A program made the translations under genes and the position numbers. DNA of 64,000 bases, taken from Streptomyces sp. CBMA152. GTDB taxonomy: Bacteria > Actinomycetota > Actinomycetes > Streptomycetales > Streptomycetaceae. Shown one piece after another: positions 29,756-38,309 of this stretch; the first letter of the stretch is position 1; each line of letters starts with the position of its first letter. The notes beneath the pieces were generated by a model that saw only the letters and a program-made list of their open reading frames with translations, did no database searches and was not told the DNA's origin. The stretch covers positions 276,406 to 340,405 of the forward strand of contig NZ_MECJ01000009.1 in assembly GCF_014596475.1 (NCBI RefSeq), in the 5' to 3' direction.

Positions 29756-30078
29756 GCTGTCTCCTGACGTCGTGGATGGTTCGTCGGTGCGGTCCCGGCA
29801 GGCAGCTTTACTGTCCGGCGGGGTGTCTAACCAGGGCTTTGGACGGTCCCGGACGATCTCGGACAACCTTGGACGCGCAGTCGAGCCTTTGGCTTCTGGG
29901 GCGGAAAGCTGAGGTTCCGCCTGCCCGATCAGCCTGCCCTGCCGGGAACACAGCACTCAGTACGGAGCGCCGGGCCGGGGCGAGCCCCACGGCGCGTCCA
30001 AGTCCACTGCCAGCAGCGGCCGTTGCTCGCCCGACCCCCAACTCACAGGGGCGGGCGGCGAGGCCCGTGGGCGAGGGG

Positions 30079-30882
30079 TCAGGCCCAGAAGTCGGCCCAT
30101 AGGCGGGCGGCTTCGGCGGTTTCGTCGATCCCCGCCGCGCCGTACGCTTTCCAGTCCTCCCAGGAGCGTGCCTCGGCCTCGGTGAGCACACGTACACCCT
30201 GGCGGGGCGCCGTGGCGAAGGCGGGGATGGTCGAGGCCCACTGCTGTGCCTGCTGGGGGGTCTGTTTCCCGTCCAGGACGAGACGGAAGCCCCACAGGGC
30301 CGCGTCGATCCATCCCGGCCCCCGTGCCGCCCACGCCCAGTCGACCAGCCACACCCGGTCGGCGGCGATGAGGAAGTTCGTGGCGACGGGGTCGGTGTGC
30401 AGGAGTTGGTGGCCGTGGAGCAGAGGCTCGTCCTCGGGATCGCAGTAGGGGCCCCACCGGTCCCAGGCGGTCATCAGGCCGATGCCCGGGGCGGGGCGGA
30501 CACTCAACTCCCGCAGCGTTGCCGCGACCGGCTCCAAGTGGTTTCCCTCTGCGGTGAAGTCGGCCCAGGGGGTGGCGGTGACGCCCTCGAAGCCCAACAG
30601 CCGCCACCCACCTGCCGACAGACACCACAGCAGCTTGGGAGCGAACTCGGGCAGGAAGGAACTGACCTTCGCCTCCCTGTCCAGTTCGCCGGACCGCTCG
30701 TGGCCGTCGGGGAGTCCCTTGACGAAGATCCTTGTGCCGTCCGGGAGGAAGAGGAGCGTGGCGATACCGGAACTCTCCCCCGTGGTCATGTCGACGCTCG
30801 GACAGCCCCCTCCCACCCGGTCGCCCACCGCTGTGCGGGTTTCTTCGGGGAGTTGGGTGAAGGAGAGGCGTTCGACGCGCAT
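30079..30882 (-). CDS. Aminoglycoside phosphotransferase (APH)-family kinase
   Basis: A 267-residue protein of the APH/choline-kinase-like fold. The catalytic loop is H-T-D-P-V-A-T-N-F-L-I, with the Asp expected to act as base and Asn in the magnesium site. The second metal motif is W-L-V-D-W-A-W-A-A. An N-terminal lysine lies in T-R-I-F-V-K-G-L-P. The G-loop is weak. GGAG lies eight bases upstream of ATG 30,882. Family members phosphorylate small hydroxylated molecules and many are not resistance enzymes. The substrate is unknown and resistance should not be assumed. Confidence 0.85.
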   Translation of the reverse strand: MRVERLSFTQLPEETRTAVGDRVGGGCPSVDMTTGESSGIATLLFLPDGTRIFVKGLPDGHERSGELDREAKVSSFLPEFAPKLLWCLSAGGWRLLGFEGVTATPWADFTAEGNHLEPVAATLRELSVRPAPGIGLMTAWDRWGPYCDPEDEPLLHGHQLLHTDPVATNFLIAADRVWLVDWAWAARGPGWIDAALWGFRLVLDGKQTPQQAQQWASTIPAFATAPRQGVRVLTEAEARSWEDWKAYGAAGIDETAEAARLWADFWA

Positions 30883-30884
30883 GA

Positions 30885-31010
30885 TCAGGCTCCGGGCGCC
30901 GGCGGATTCGGCGGGAAAGGCGGGTTCTTGTCCGGCCCCGGACCACTGGGAGGACGCCCCGGCGGCGGCTGCGAGGGCGGGCGTGCAGGAGGCTTCCGCG
31001 CTCGTGTCAT
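30885..31010 (-). CDS. Possible small proline-rich protein
   Basis: A 41-residue open frame, T-R-A-R-K-P-P-A-R-P-P then almost entirely Pro, Gly and Asn. Its stop (30,885-30,887) lies two bases before the start of the phosphotransferase gene, which would allow coupling. There is no good ribosome site, and a GC-rich stretch can produce such a frame by chance. Confidence 0.25.
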   Translation of the reverse strand: MTRARKPPARPPSQPPPGRPPSGPGPDKNPPFPPNPPAPGA

Positions 31011-31065
31011 GGGCGCAGCGTAGCCGCCCGACCCATACGGAAACCGGCACGCTGGAGAAACTGAT

Positions 31066-31146
31066 GACGATCCGTACGGAGACGCAGCGCGATGCCAGTA
31101 CGAGGTCTCCGAGGCCGGAACCGATGATCGCGACAGGAGTTTGCAT
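31066..31146 (-). pseudogene. 5' remnant of a FAD-dependent monooxygenase gene
   Basis: From ATG 31,146 (with GGAG upstream) the frame reads M-Q-T-P-V-A-I-I-G-S-G-L-G-D-L-V-L-A-S-R. This is the N-terminal beta-alpha-beta FAD-binding motif (G-x-G-x-x-G, here with D in the third Gly region) of TetX/PHBH-like monooxygenases. After about 20 residues all resemblance stops and no monooxygenase continues in any frame. It looks like the start of a gene whose body was deleted. Confidence 0.6.
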
Positions 31147-31226
31147 GGGACTCCGTGCGTATCCACACGCGCCAGGGGTTCCGGCAGGAATTGGGCCGAC
31201 CGGGCCGACGGCCGCGCAGCAAGCGG

Positions 31227-32120
31227 TCAGATGACGATCACTCGGCGCCCGCGCGTGTGACCGGCTTGGCTGTCGATGTGGGCGGAGGCGGCCTCGGCGA
31301 GCATGTATGACCGCTCGACCGGGATGTGGAGTTTCCCACGCGCGATGAGGTCGGCGGCCTCCGCGAGCGCTTCCGGCACGTTGCCGGTCACGCCGGAGTA
31401 CCGGGCGCCGAAGTCCGGGGCCGTGAGATCGGCGATGGAGATCACCTTCTGCGGATCCCCGGTGAGCTCGACGAGTTCGCCGATCACGCCCGAGCCGGCC
31501 AGATCGAGGGCTGCGTCCACCCGACCGAGCTGCCGCACCCGCTCGACCCAGCCCTCGCCGTACGTCGTCGCCACGGCACCAAGGCCGCGCAGATAGTCCT
31601 GGTTCGCGGCCCCGGCCGTGCCGATCACCGTGATGCCGCGGTCGCGGGCGATCTGCAGCGCCGCCGATCCGACTCCCCCGGACGCACCGCTGACCAGCAG
31701 CGTCTGCCCGGGCCGGACCCCGACCTGACGCATGATGCGCAGCGCGGTCTCCACCACGGAGGGGTATCCGGCCGCCTCTTCGAACGACAGCCCTTCGGGT
31801 ATCGGGGCCCAGGCCGACAGCACGGCGAACTCGGCGTAGGCGCTCGAACCTCTGCCGAATACGTGGTCGCCGACCTTGATGCCGTCGACGCCCTGGCCGA
31901 CCTCGTCCACCACCCCCGAGGCGTCCTGCCCGACTCCGGCGGGCAACTCGATCGGACGGACCTTCTGGAACTGGCCTTCGCGGATCCGCCAGTCCACGGG
32001 GTTCACGCCCGCCGCGCGCACGGCGATGCGTATCTGGCCGGGGCCCGCGTGGGGCTCCTCGGCATCGGTGAGGCGCAGGACATCCGGACCGCCGAACTCG
32101 GCGAAGCTCACTCTCTTCAT
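31227..32120 (-). CDS. NADP-dependent zinc-free MDR oxidoreductase (quinone-reductase-like)
   Basis: A 297-residue medium-chain reductase. The N-terminal GroES-like domain (about 1-115) has A-A-G-V-N-P-V-D-W-R-I and V-G-Q-D-A-S-G-V-V. The Rossmann part has the nucleotide motif V-S-G-A-S-G-G-V-G-S-A-A. The catalytic-zinc Cys/His ligands of alcohol dehydrogenases are missing, which fits quinone oxidoreductase-type members. It is divergent from a TetR-family gene with a palindrome between them, so it is probably the regulated target. Substrate is unknown; such pairs often respond to electrophiles or quinones. Confidence 0.9.
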   Translation of the reverse strand: MKRVSFAEFGGPDVLRLTDAEEPHAGPGQIRIAVRAAGVNPVDWRIREGQFQKVRPIELPAGVGQDASGVVDEVGQGVDGIKVGDHVFGRGSSAYAEFAVLSAWAPIPEGLSFEEAAGYPSVVETALRIMRQVGVRPGQTLLVSGASGGVGSAALQIARDRGITVIGTAGAANQDYLRGLGAVATTYGEGWVERVRQLGRVDAALDLAGSGVIGELVELTGDPQKVISIADLTAPDFGARYSGVTGNVPEALAEAADLIARGKLHIPVERSYMLAEAASAHIDSQAGHTRGRRVIVI

Positions 32121-32131
32121 GCGACCGACCG

Positions 32132-32152
32132 TAACACTAACGGTTAGCGTTT
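32132..32152. promoter_or_regulatory. Likely TetR operator between oxidoreductase and TetR genes
   Basis: A palindrome with perfect core CTAAC-G-GTTAG (32,137-32,147). Longer arms (32,132-32,141 and 32,143-32,152) match at eight of ten positions. It sits in the 70-bp divergent promoter region, 12 bases from the oxidoreductase start, a position suited to repression of both genes. Confidence 0.8.
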
Positions 32153-32190
32153 AGAAACGGTTGCGGCTTTGTACCTGATAGCTTTACGCC

Positions 32191-32802
32191 ATGACCGAAC
32201 CGCCCGGACGCCGTGAGCGCAAGAAGGCCGCGACCCGCCAGAAGATCGCCGACACCGCGCTGCGGCTCTTCCTGGAACGCGGATACGACGCGGTGGGCAT
32301 CCGTGACATCGCCGCTGAGGCCGACGTGGCCGTCACCACGCTCTTCTCCCACTTCGCCTCGAAAGAGGCCCTAGTGTTCGAGCAGGACCAGGACTTCGAG
32401 CAACGCCTCACCCAAGCGGTCACCGGCCGGGCACCGCACGAGCCGATCATCCCCGCGCTGCGCCACGAGATCCACGCCCTGGTACGCCACTGCACGGCGG
32501 ACGGCGCCGCCCCGATCTGGCGCATGATCGACGCATCCCCCGCCCTGCGGGAGTACGAGGAGTCGATGAGGCTGCGCCACGCGGAGTCGCTGGCAATGGC
32601 CATCGCCGCCGATCCCGACCTGTCACAGACCACGACGGCCAGCCGGGCGATCGCGAGATTCGTGATCGACGCCTACTCACTGGCCCGCGAGGCGCCCGAC
32701 CCCCAGGCCGCGGTGGACGACATCTTCCGCATGATCGAGGCAGCCTGGGACGTCGCTTGCCTTTCCTCAGCGTCGGCCGGGGGCGAGTCGAGGCCGAGGT
32801 AG
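32191..32802 (+). CDS. TetR family transcriptional regulator
   Basis: A 203-residue regulator. The N-terminal HTH is at about residues 12-58 (TRQKIADTALRLFLERGYDA, I-R-D-I-A-A-E-A-D-V-A-V-T-T-L-F-S-H-F, then S-K-E-A-L-V). The remaining helical domain should bind the ligand and form the dimer. It is divergent from the MDR oxidoreductase and probably represses it and itself through the palindrome at 32,132-32,152. The ligand is unknown. Confidence 0.93.
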   Translation: MTEPPGRRERKKAATRQKIADTALRLFLERGYDAVGIRDIAAEADVAVTTLFSHFASKEALVFEQDQDFEQRLTQAVTGRAPHEPIIPALRHEIHALVRHCTADGAAPIWRMIDASPALREYEESMRLRHAESLAMAIAADPDLSQTTTASRAIARFVIDAYSLAREAPDPQAAVDDIFRMIEAAWDVACLSSASAGGESRPR

Positions 32803-32821
32803 AACCAGCGGTCGCCAGGGT

Positions 32822-32838
32822 CTCGGTGGGCCACCGAG
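32822..32838. terminator. Palindrome between convergent genes
   Basis: CTCGGTGG-G-CCACCGAG is a perfect palindrome between the TetR stop (32,802) and the stop of the convergent gene at 32,915. It could act as a short-loop terminator for either gene. Confidence 0.35.
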
Positions 32839-32914
32839 GGCATGGCTCATACGCGGCCGCCGCAGTGACTCATGAAACCCGGGTCTGAGACACCAAGTCA
32901 GGCCGAAGCAAGCG

Positions 32915-33742
32915 TCAGCCCCGCTGATCGTTCGCGGTGCCCGCGACAGCCGGACCGCAGTTCGCCGGAAGTGCGGCCACCACCATGGCGATGGCCGCCG
33001 CCACGGTGTCGGCTTCGCCGATGACCGTTCCACGAGAAGGACCGCAGACGCGGTATCGACCGTCGCGCAGCGGATCGACGAACGGCACGTCCCATGCGTA
33101 CGGGAATCCGGTGCAGGTCGTGAAGTGGAGTGACCAGTGGCTGGTGAACGGATACAGCTGCCGCAACTTCGGTTCAGCCGCTGCCATCTCGGCGAGTGCC
33201 AGTGCCTGGCGGGCGAGGGGGAGCCGATCGGCCTTCTGGCGCAGGCCCTCCAAGAGGAGCCGCCACTGCACGGTGACCGCTTCCGCTGGACCGCGTTCAT
33301 GGGCTTCGGCCAGTTCGCTCACCTTGATGAAGGGGGCGGCCTTCTGAATCTCGCGGAGCCGGGCCCCGTCTCGCCAACCTGCTGCGGCTCGGGCCAGCTC
33401 TCCCAGATCGGAGGTCGAGCCCGAGAGCAGTTGAACGCCTTGGTGCAGGCCATGGATGTTGAACCAGCGGCTCTCCGACCCGATGAAGACGAAGCAGGGT
33501 GCCCGGCCGGAGACCGTGCTGACCACCTCAGCCGTCCGCAGCGGGTTCGCATCGTTGCTCAGCACCGCACCCAGATCGAGTCCCTGCTCGGCAGCAGCCA
33601 GTGCCAGGGCCTCGGCCAGACTGCCGGCAGCCGCAAGATCCGGATAGAGATCAGGGTCGGCGGGAGTGGGTTCGTGTCGAGCGGCAACCGGGGAGTTCGA
33701 AGTCACCGCCGGAGTCTGCCGTCTGCGCCAGGAAATGGCCAC
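32915..33742 (-). CDS. DUF6193-like hypothetical protein
   Basis: A 275-residue cytosolic protein resembling the DUF6193 group ('natural product biosynthesis' proteins of actinomycetes). Features are D-P-D-L-Y-P-D-L-A-A-A-G-S-L near the N-terminus, a central helical half (ADRLPLARQALALAEMAAAE), and a C-terminal W-S-L-H-F-T-T-C-T-G-F-P block followed by V-C-G-P. The function is unknown. The start is uncertain: GTG 33,742 has poor ribosome-site spacing and GTG 33,706 is another choice. No neighbouring gene suggests a pathway. Confidence 0.7.
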   Translation of the reverse strand: MAISWRRRQTPAVTSNSPVAARHEPTPADPDLYPDLAAAGSLAEALALAAAEQGLDLGAVLSNDANPLRTAEVVSTVSGRAPCFVFIGSESRWFNIHGLHQGVQLLSGSTSDLGELARAAAGWRDGARLREIQKAAPFIKVSELAEAHERGPAEAVTVQWRLLLEGLRQKADRLPLARQALALAEMAAAEPKLRQLYPFTSHWSLHFTTCTGFPYAWDVPFVDPLRDGRYRVCGPSRGTVIGEADTVAAAIAMVVAALPANCGPAVAGTANDQRG

Positions 33743-34055
33743 CCTTGGGAGACGGATTTTCTACGCCGCAGGGTGAGATGGGTCGCAGAGCACCAGGTCA
33801 GCGGAGTGCTTCATGACATGAACCGCGAGAACCTACAAATCCCGTACTGTCTCAAATTTCATGTCGGAATCTCACCGCTGATGTCGGACAGATCGGATAC
33901 GACGCGATGTTGAGACCTCGTCATGTGTCCTGTCGCACCGGGATTGTCGGATTCCCGCTCATTCTCGGGTGTGTTGGGGGCGAGTTCCTCGGAACGGCCC
34001 GAGGTGGTCTCCATCGGCCGTGGCTCCGCGTCGGCAGCCACGGCCTCACCCACGG
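33743..34055. other. Gene-free spacer
   Basis: About 310 bases between two minus-strand genes. Open frames are present but none has a ribosome site or family-like sequence. The stretch 33,810-33,910 is notably less GC-rich. I see no clear hairpin or repeat. Confidence 0.4.
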
Positions 34056-34586
34056 TCAACGGCCCGTGCGGAACAGCTCCCCGGTCCGGTCGGTGAGCTT
34101 GTGACGGATCTCCGGGGCCCTCTCGGCGGGCCAGACCAGGATCAGGTACCGCTCGGAGTGGTTGTCGCCCTCCGGGTCGGTGTCCCGTCCGCGGGCGTGG
34201 ATCCGCAGGCGCCACCACCGGGGTTCGCCCTCGGGGCCGGGCAGGTCGATGCCGTACTCCGCGCCCTCGGGCTCAAGTCCGCCACCGTCCCCGTCGCCCT
34301 CCGGCGAGGTGATGCCCGCGCCGGGGGGCTCGAAGACGGCGCTGATGTCGACCACTTCGTCCCACGAGCCGGTTGCCGGCGGCGGCTCACCCTCCAGTAC
34401 GTCGTAGTCGACGCGCACGTAACCGTTCTGGACGCCGGTGCACACGGTGACGAAGTCGCCGTCGGCGTTGACCCGGACCAGCCCGTTCCCGGCGGTCGGA
34501 TCACCGTCGTCGAGGTCGTCCTCGGCGTCGGTCTCGAACAGGTTGAACTGGTGGTAGGAGGCGTAGACGCGGAGTGCTGTGGTCAT
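34056..34586 (-). CDS. Acidic protein coupled to the secreted DNase gene (possible immunity partner)
   Basis: A 176-residue cytosolic protein with no signal. The N-terminal half is very acidic (F-E-T-D-A-E-D-D-L-D-D-G-D) and begins R-V-Y-A-S-Y-H-Q-F-N-L-F. The middle is a D/G/E-rich loop and the C-terminal part is W-W-R-L-R-I-H-A-R-G-R-D and Y-L-I-L-V-W-P-A. Its ATG lies three bases after the stop of the NucA/NucB-like gene, implying co-translation. An acidic cytosolic partner next to a secreted nuclease is the arrangement of an immunity or inhibitor protein, as NucB/Nin pairs show in principle. That role is inferred. I do not recognise the family. Confidence 0.75.
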   Translation of the reverse strand: MTTALRVYASYHQFNLFETDAEDDLDDGDPTAGNGLVRVNADGDFVTVCTGVQNGYVRVDYDVLEGEPPPATGSWDEVVDISAVFEPPGAGITSPEGDGDGGGLEPEGAEYGIDLPGPEGEPRWWRLRIHARGRDTDPEGDNHSERYLILVWPAERAPEIRHKLTDRTGELFRTGR

Positions 34587-34589
34587 GGA

Positions 34590-35606
34590 TCAGACCTGTA
34601 CCCAGAATCCGTCGCGGTCAAGGACTCTCTGCTGCAGCTGGAACTTGTTGAGGATGCCGCCCTGCCGGTTGTTCTCCCTGACCGGCACCCAGGTGATACC
34701 CCGGCTGGCCGCAGGCAGTGCGGTGCCGCCCTCGTAGGAGGCGGCGAAGGGGTACTCGTCGCAGGACGGCCCGGCCGCACCGGTCGGCGGCCTCTGCCCC
34801 CGGCACACGGCCCTACGGTTGTCGCCCTGCTTCGTCTCGTCCACCAGGAAGTGCAGCGGGTGCCCGGAGCCGGGCTTGCCGTAGTGTCCGCCGCGCGACT
34901 GGATCGCACTGATGCCGGGGCCTATGTTCGGCAACGCCCCCATGCCCGTCAACGTGGGGGTGACCTGCGGGAAGACGCAGCCCGGCGACTGCCGGGGCTT
35001 CTTGTTGCCCGGCTTCTTGGCGAACATGTCGTCGCACCGGTAGCTCGCGGAGGAGTACGAGTTCGAACCCTGGATGTAGCCGGGCTTGAAGAACGTGTAC
35101 TCGTACTTCGTGGCGGTGCCATGGCTCTTGAACGCACCGATGTTGTCGGTGTAGTCGACCTTCCCGGAGAAGGGCGCGCCCAGAATACGGCCCTGCGGTA
35201 TGTGGTTGACGGCGGAGCAGGGACCACCGCAGGAGACCCTGATTCCCACGCTTATCCCGCCGGCGTTCCCGGTGATGGTGGCCTTGCCGACGCTGACGTT
35301 CTCCGACCACTTGCGGGACTTGATCTGCAACGTCATCTCGTGCGTGACAATGAACCGGACCACGCCCACGGGCTTGCCGTTCACCAGCACGACGGCCCCG
35401 GTACTGATCATCTGACACTCATGGGTCCGGGTGAGGCCGGGCGTGCAGGAACCATTCGGCACGGCGGCGGCGTCGGCGCGGGTGATGGGAGTCTGGGTGA
35501 CGCGCAGCGTCAGCTGGTCCGAGGAGGCCGCGTGCGCGGTGCCGGCGAGCGTCGAACCCGCCAGTGCCAGTCCTGTCGCGGCCACGGCCATGCTTCTCAA
35601 CTTCAC
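34590..35606 (-). CDS. Secreted NucA/NucB-type deoxyribonuclease
   Basis: A 338-residue exported protein starting at GTG 35,606 with GGGGAGG upstream. The signal peptide (residues 1-27) ends at A-H-A-A. Residues about 30-230 are a unique beta-rich region with cysteines in S-C-T-P-G, H-E-C-Q-M, S-C-G-G-P-C and R-C-D-D. The C-terminal domain matches the NucA/NucB nuclease family: S-C-D-E-Y-P-F-A-A-S-Y-E-G-G (C282, E284) and V-P-V-R-E-N-N-R-Q-G-G (residues 307-317), where the E and N of the second motif are typical catalytic-site residues. It likely cuts DNA outside the producing cell. It forms a coupled pair with the acidic gene downstream. Confidence 0.88.
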   Translation of the reverse strand: MKLRSMAVAATGLALAGSTLAGTAHAASSDQLTLRVTQTPITRADAAAVPNGSCTPGLTRTHECQMISTGAVVLVNGKPVGVVRFIVTHEMTLQIKSRKWSENVSVGKATITGNAGGISVGIRVSCGGPCSAVNHIPQGRILGAPFSGKVDYTDNIGAFKSHGTATKYEYTFFKPGYIQGSNSYSSASYRCDDMFAKKPGNKKPRQSPGCVFPQVTPTLTGMGALPNIGPGISAIQSRGGHYGKPGSGHPLHFLVDETKQGDNRRAVCRGQRPPTGAAGPSCDEYPFAASYEGGTALPAASRGITWVPVRENNRQGGILNKFQLQQRVLDRDGFWVQV

Positions 35607-36168
35607 GTGAATTCCTCCCCGTTGAGGAAATCGACGAACTCGTCCACCGGTCGGCGGACGCGGCAAGCCTGGCACCGGGCGCCCCACGGGCCGTTCGGCT
35701 TCTCACGGGAGTGGCTGATTCACGCCCCCGGCGTGTCCGATTCCGGCCCCCGCCCCATAGTCGGGGGTGGGGGCGGCATCACCGCCCACTTGGAGCAACA
35801 CTTCGCCCGCGCACCCGAATAGCCTTGCCGGGGTGGGGAGTTGGGGTGCGGCACACGGCGGTACGTACGCGGACGACACCCCACGATGGGACAGCAGCTC
35901 ACGGTGAGCTCTTGACGGTGACGTCACGTCGTCCGAGTGGGAAGAGATCGAGCAGTCGGCCCCACAGCTGCCGATCGGTGTCCGCCGTCGTGCCAGGAGA
36001 GCTCACCGGCGTCCCACCACGCGCCTGAACACCGCGCTGTCCGGTCCGAAAACCGACCGCCACGTCACCGTGGCTACAGGACAAAGGCTTCCTGATACGT
36101 CATTGGCTACGGCCGCTGTGCCCGTATCTCGTTTTCGGAGAGTCGGGGGCTTGGGGTAGAACGTCGAC
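35607..36168. other. Long gene-free divergent region with three palindromes
   Basis: About 560 bases between the DNase gene (minus) and the YxiG-like gene (plus). I see no gene. Three palindromes are evident: AGCTCAC-G-GTGAGCT (35,896-35,910), GTGACGTCAC (35,918-35,927, overlapping a TTGACG word at 35,912), and GCCACG-TCAC-CGTGGC (36,059-36,074). They may be operators for the divergent immunity-like genes. A GGGGT ribosome site precedes 36,169. Confidence 0.5.
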
Positions 36169-36642
36169 ATGGATGCCGCAGTACTTGAGCAGATACTGGA
36201 CGAGACCTTCGATCACGCCGTCGTGCATCACGGGTACACGAACTACATGCGTGACTACGAGGTCATCCTCTACATGACCGCGGCTCCGAGCACGGGGATC
36301 GAGCCGGCCTACCTGCGGTACCTCTTCCGGTACTGCGTCGAGGCCCGATGTGAGACCTCAGTATCGGGCGAGACATGGCAGCGTTCCCTGGACGACCGCC
36401 TCATCGACCACGAGACCGGTGCCGACCTCGACGGGTTCGTCTGGGGTGTGAAGTGGCATCCGATGTATCCGGGAGCGAAGCTGCTCCCCCAGTCGGATGC
36501 CACCCGCCATTGGTCGCACACCCTTGGGATCGACTTCCACCACGTCCTGATCGAAACCAACGCCCACCGACTCACTCTGCTCTTCTCCGACCTACAGGTC
36601 ACCGAGGTTCCCGTCGGCTACGCCCCGTTCGTCACGGACTGA
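36169..36642 (+). CDS. YxiG-like protein, possible orphan immunity gene
   Basis: A 157-residue cytosolic protein resembling the YxiG-like family (F-D-H-A-V-V-H-H-G-Y-T-N-Y-M-R-D-Y-E-V-I near residue 14, then Y-L-R-Y-L-F-R-Y-C-V-E-A and W-G-V-K-W-H-P-M-Y-P). In Bacillus subtilis the yxi genes lie behind the wapA toxin gene. The next gene, 64 bases downstream, is WapI-like. No toxin gene is adjacent. Immunity is inferred from family and pairing. Confidence 0.75.
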   Translation: MDAAVLEQILDETFDHAVVHHGYTNYMRDYEVILYMTAAPSTGIEPAYLRYLFRYCVEARCETSVSGETWQRSLDDRLIDHETGADLDGFVWGVKWHPMYPGAKLLPQSDATRHWSHTLGIDFHHVLIETNAHRLTLLFSDLQVTEVPVGYAPFVTD

Positions 36643-36706
36643 AAGACCAGCGTTCGTCCGTGCACCGCAGTCCGTCCTGCGGGCCACTGCGTGACATCCT
36701 GGCTCG

Positions 36707-37192
36707 GTGTTCCTGAGCGATTCCGCAAGCAGTGTCGGCCTCCGTCCGGTGCGCTATCAGTTCGCCACGGTCCGGGGTGACTCGTACGACGACAACTGGC
36801 TGGTCATCCATGGCACGGTGACGACTCCCGAGGGCAGTTGGTCCTTCACCGATCCGTGTCTGCTCACCGACGAGGCTCGCCAGGCGGCCGCATGGCTGCG
36901 CGCGGTGGCCGCGGGGACGGTGGCCGTGACCGAACCTGATACCGAAGGTGAGTTGTCCCCGGACACGTCGTTCATCGAGCCGCTCGTGGCCTTCAGCCTC
37001 GCTGACCGAAGCGAGGATGGGACGGCGGCGATTCGCATCCACCTGTCCCTGGAGGCAGCACCCCCATGGCAACCGGAAGATGACCGGGATGACCTTTACC
37101 AGTACGTCGTGGAGGTGAGGACGGATACCGCTGCGCTGCTCCACGCGGCTGACCAGTGGGATCATGCCCTCGTTCCCTTCCCGCCCCGCTGA
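36707..37192 (+). CDS. WapI-family immunity protein (orphan)
   Basis: A 161-residue cytosolic protein matching the WapI immunity family: R-P-V-R-Y-Q-F, the [12 protein letters not shown] block, [13 protein letters not shown], and [11 protein letters not shown]. It is acidic with no membrane segment. In B. subtilis WapI neutralises the WapA tRNase toxin. Here no wapA-like toxin is adjacent; the Rhs gene at 13,946-24,859 has its own probable partner. It starts at GTG 36,707, without a clear ribosome site, in the same direction as the YxiG-like gene. Confidence 0.82.
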   Translation: MFLSDSASSVGLRPVRYQFATVRGDSYDDNWLVIHGTVTTPEGSWSFTDPCLLTDEARQAAAWLRAVAAGTVAVTEPDTEGELSPDTSFIEPLVAFSLADRSEDGTAAIRIHLSLEAAPPWQPEDDRDDLYQYVVEVRTDTAALLHAADQWDHALVPFPPR

Positions 37193-37339
37193 CCGGCCAC
37201 GACGGTGCGCACCACGAGGTCCACGGGCCCTCCGCCACCGCTTGTCTCGTCACACGGCTGCTGCCAGAGTACTCGTGAACGGCCCCACCTCCAGCTGCGC
37301 TGGACTTCGCGCTATGCGCGATCCCGTTGCGCTGACAAC

Positions 37340-38017
37340 CTACGGGGACGGACTTCGGCCGACGTCGGCGACGGCGGGCGCGCCCCGTTCGACCACGACC
37401 GGAATGCCTCCGGTCGCCTTCTCCAGAGTGCGCCGGAACGACGCCGAACCCGCCCCGGCGGCGTTGGTGGTCACGCGGATACCCGAGGCGTCCGACGTCG
37501 CACTGGCGGAGTAGAGGGGGAAGGCGAACTTCCGGCCGAAGACCTTGTCGACGGCCTTCTGCAGTGTCCGGTGCGCGTACCGGCTCATATACAGGTCCAC
37601 GAGTTTCGGGTCCGCTCCCGGATCGGCCTTTGCCGCCGCCTTCACCAGGTCACGGCCGCGTGCGAGGTCGGTGACGCACAGCGCGACCCGGCCCACCGGG
37701 AAGTCGTTGGCCTGGGTCCCGTACACATCCCCATACGCCCCGTACCCCTGGTCGCCCACGGCCTGGGAGATACGGGTCGCCGCAGGCGTGTTGTCCCCCA
37801 CCCCGTCGATGACCGTCGGCGGCGCCGACGGCCGCTTCAGTGCGTCATCCGTCGTCGGGCACTGCCTGGCCCCCTGATGAGACGGGGTGCCCGACGCGTC
37901 GACAGACGCGGGGGGAGCGGCGCCCTCGGTTCCGTCCTGTCCGCAGCCGGACACACCGAGCAAAGCGGCCACGCCGCTGACACATACGAAGAACAGCACG
38001 ACGATCTTCCGTCTCAC
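37340..38017 (-). CDS. Lipoprotein of unknown function
   Basis: A 225-residue lipoprotein with signal V-V-L-F-F-V-C-V-S-G-V-A-A-L-L-G and lipobox V-S-G-C near residue 24. A Pro/Ala/Thr-rich linker is followed by a globular domain (about 70-225) with one Cys pair (R-Q-C-P, A-L-C-V) and the segments N-T-P-A-A-T-R-I-S-Q-A-V-G-D-Q and Y-A-H-R-T-L-Q-K-A-V-D-K-V. It starts at GTG 38,017 after a GGGGGG ribosome site. I recognise no family. It is divergent from the STAND-WD40 gene. Confidence 0.8.
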   Translation of the reverse strand: MRRKIVVLFFVCVSGVAALLGVSGCGQDGTEGAAPPASVDASGTPSHQGARQCPTTDDALKRPSAPPTVIDGVGDNTPAATRISQAVGDQGYGAYGDVYGTQANDFPVGRVALCVTDLARGRDLVKAAAKADPGADPKLVDLYMSRYAHRTLQKAVDKVFGRKFAFPLYSASATSDASGIRVTTNAAGAGSASFRRTLEKATGGIPVVVERGAPAVADVGRSPSP

Positions 38018-38285
38018 AACGCCCCCCTGATTCCCAGCGCCGTCGGCCTGTTGCCACGATGGCGATACGACGGCCACCCCCCCAACGACGGTTCCCGCCA
38101 CCCACACGGCGACATCGCGAACCCGCCACGTCACGGAGCAGCAGTGGTCCCCTGCATCCCGTTCCCGCCAGGCCGAACAACCCCTCCCCGGCACGGAGAC
38201 GGCGTACGGCACGTGGCCGGGGGATGGCTTGCCGGGCCGGGTCGGCCATCCCCTAGCGTGGGTGCCCTTGATCACCCACGGGAAC

Positions 38286-38299
38286 CGATCAGTTGCGCA
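38286..38299 (+). promoter_or_regulatory. CGATCAGTTGCGCA element just before the STAND gene
   Basis: Fourteen bases identical to the element at 44,284-44,297 lie 10 bases before the ATG at 38,310, immediately next to its ribosome site. Binding here would block translation initiation or transcription of this gene. Confidence 0.5.
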
Positions 38300-38309
38300 G
38301 GGGGATGCG

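Noticed and set aside
33859..34218. Minus-strand frame beyond the acidic gene
   Set aside because: It overlaps the end of the supported gene in another frame and has no ribosome site or motif.
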